Assembly (NCBI GenBank): GCA_900549645.1
Contig: URPD01000076.1
Coordinates: forward strand, 1-5,467
Direction of reading: 5' to 3'
DNA: 5,467 bases
From: an uncultured Eubacteriales bacterium
Lineage (GTDB): Bacteria > Bacillota > Clostridia > Oscillospirales > Oscillospiraceae
In this document: in pieces, positions 5,127-5,467 of the stretch
Position numbering within the stretch: position 1 is the first letter of the stretch
Layout of the letters: each line of letters starts with the position of its first letter
The notes under the pieces: generated by a model
Told to the model about the DNA's origin: nothing
The model's input: only the letters and a program-made list of their open reading frames with translations
Databases searched by the model: none
Translations under genes and position numbers: made by a program

Positions 5127-5321
5127 TCAACCTCGGTACAACTCGTGCGGCCTCTTGACGTCCGCCATGTCGCCGATCATACGCTCGTGCTCCCAGTCGT
5201 ACACGGCTTTCATGCCCTCCAGCGGCTCACCGTTTACACTGCAGCAGTCCTTTATCAGGCACGCCGCGCCGAAAAAGTCTCCGGAGCGGAGGCTAAAACA
5301 GTGAGAAAAAGAAAGTGTACA
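5127..5321 (-). pseudogene. Probable 3' remnant of a gene on the opposite strand
   Basis: The minus strand is open for 64 codons from 5321 to a TGA at 5127-5129. From about residue 14 it reads like a real protein C-terminus, with segments such as GDFFGAACLIKDCC, NGEPLEGMKAVYDWEHERM and DVKRPHELYRG, and with GC-rich third positions like the genes to the left. There is no start codon with a ribosome binding site. The first in-frame ATG is about one third of the way in, and a TAG stop closes the frame just upstream. I therefore read it as a 5'-truncated gene, with its left end near the break point of the eight-codon gene. The family is not recognised. Confidence 0.4.
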
Positions 5322-5323
5322 CT
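5314..5323. repeat. 10-bp palindrome AGTGTACACT
   Basis: This perfect palindrome sits at the upstream boundary of the open minus-strand frame, next to an AT-rich stretch containing TATAAT (5330-5335). No matching -35 is visible, so a promoter is not claimed. It may mark a repeat boundary or a protein-binding site. Confidence 0.3.
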
Positions 5324-5337
5324 ATAAAATATAATCG

Positions 5338-5365
5338 TAGGGGACGGCCTTTGTGCCGTCCCCTA
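5338..5365. repeat. REP-like short palindromic element
   Basis: TAGGGGACGGC (5338-5348) and GCCGTCCCCTA (5355-5365) form a perfect 11-bp stem around CTTTGT. No T run follows on either strand, so it is not a terminator. GC-rich palindromes with a TAGGGG-type edge remind me of dispersed intergenic repeats in clostridial genomes; this is from memory and was not searched. Confidence 0.55.
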
Positions 5366-5467
5366 AACCGTGTGTCTTGCACCGCACGAAAATTGATGTC
5401 CTCAGCTTGTCAAAAAAAGTCCTGTGAGGACTTTTTTGACAAGCTTCATCCGCCGAGCATTTTGATA
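5366..5467. other. Non-coding right end
   Basis: Apart from the bidirectional terminator I see no ORF with a ribosome binding site, no RNA gene and no promoter here. The sequence probably continues towards a gene beyond the edge. Confidence 0.4.
5404..5445. terminator. Bidirectional rho-independent terminator
   Basis: AGCTTGTC, seven A and GTCCT (5404-5423) pair with AGGAC, six T and GACAAGCT (5427-5445), with one bulged A and a 3-base loop. Read either way, a hairpin with an AGTCCT/AGGACT core runs into a T tract, so it can stop transcription from both sides. It fits between two convergent transcripts, of which the right-hand one lies outside the window. Confidence 0.75.

Noticed and set aside
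5119..5327. Plus-strand frames of 61 and 68 codons
   Set aside because: They lack ribosome binding sites and are antisense to the more protein-like minus-strand frame.
4581..5467. CRISPR array, transposase, integrase or toxin-antitoxin system in the accessory stretch
   Set aside because: There are no regularly spaced direct repeats, no frame long enough for a recombinase, and the only credible small protein has no recognisable toxin or antitoxin partner.

Overview
The window looks like a chromosomal segment from a Clostridia-type Bacillota, possibly a gut Oscillospirales relative. This rests on RpoB sequence character, strong AGGAGG-type ribosome binding sites, GC-rich genes with AT-rich spacers, consensus sigma-A promoters and a tRNA with an encoded CCA. 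No taxonomic search was possible, so treat the placement as tentative.

Left half (1-2817, minus strand): the first 939 codons of rpoB, the RNA polymerase beta subunit, running off the left edge. It has a near-consensus promoter about 150 bp upstream and is not directly preceded by rplL, the usual upstream neighbour in bacteria.

Middle (2818-4316): a 266-bp intergenic region separates rpoB from a rightward gene for a 410-residue polytopic membrane protein that resembles GT-C / Gpi18-like mannosyltransferases. The spacer is busy. The predicted rpoB promoter and a predicted rightward promoter face each other, so the two transcripts would overlap at their 5' ends. Two terminator-like hairpins lie in the rightward leader.

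Right-middle (4313-4580): a near-perfect promoter overlaps the stop codon of the membrane-protein gene and drives tRNA-Leu(GAG). A 15-bp perfect hairpin and a canonical terminator follow, and a third copy of the hairpin arm flanks the terminator.

Right end (4581-5467): gene-poor and mosaic, best read as decayed accessory DNA next to a tRNA gene. It holds an inverted 15-bp copy of the tRNA-Leu T-arm, a strong terminator with no obvious gene to terminate, a 56-codon ORF for a Cys/His-rich small protein with an excellent ribosome binding site, a coupled second start that stops after eight codons, an opposite-strand open frame that looks like the 3' end of a broken gene, a REP-like palindrome and a bidirectional terminator. 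I see no complete integrase, transposase, CRISPR array or defence system. The most interesting part is this tRNA-adjacent relic together with the unusual rpoB promoter region.
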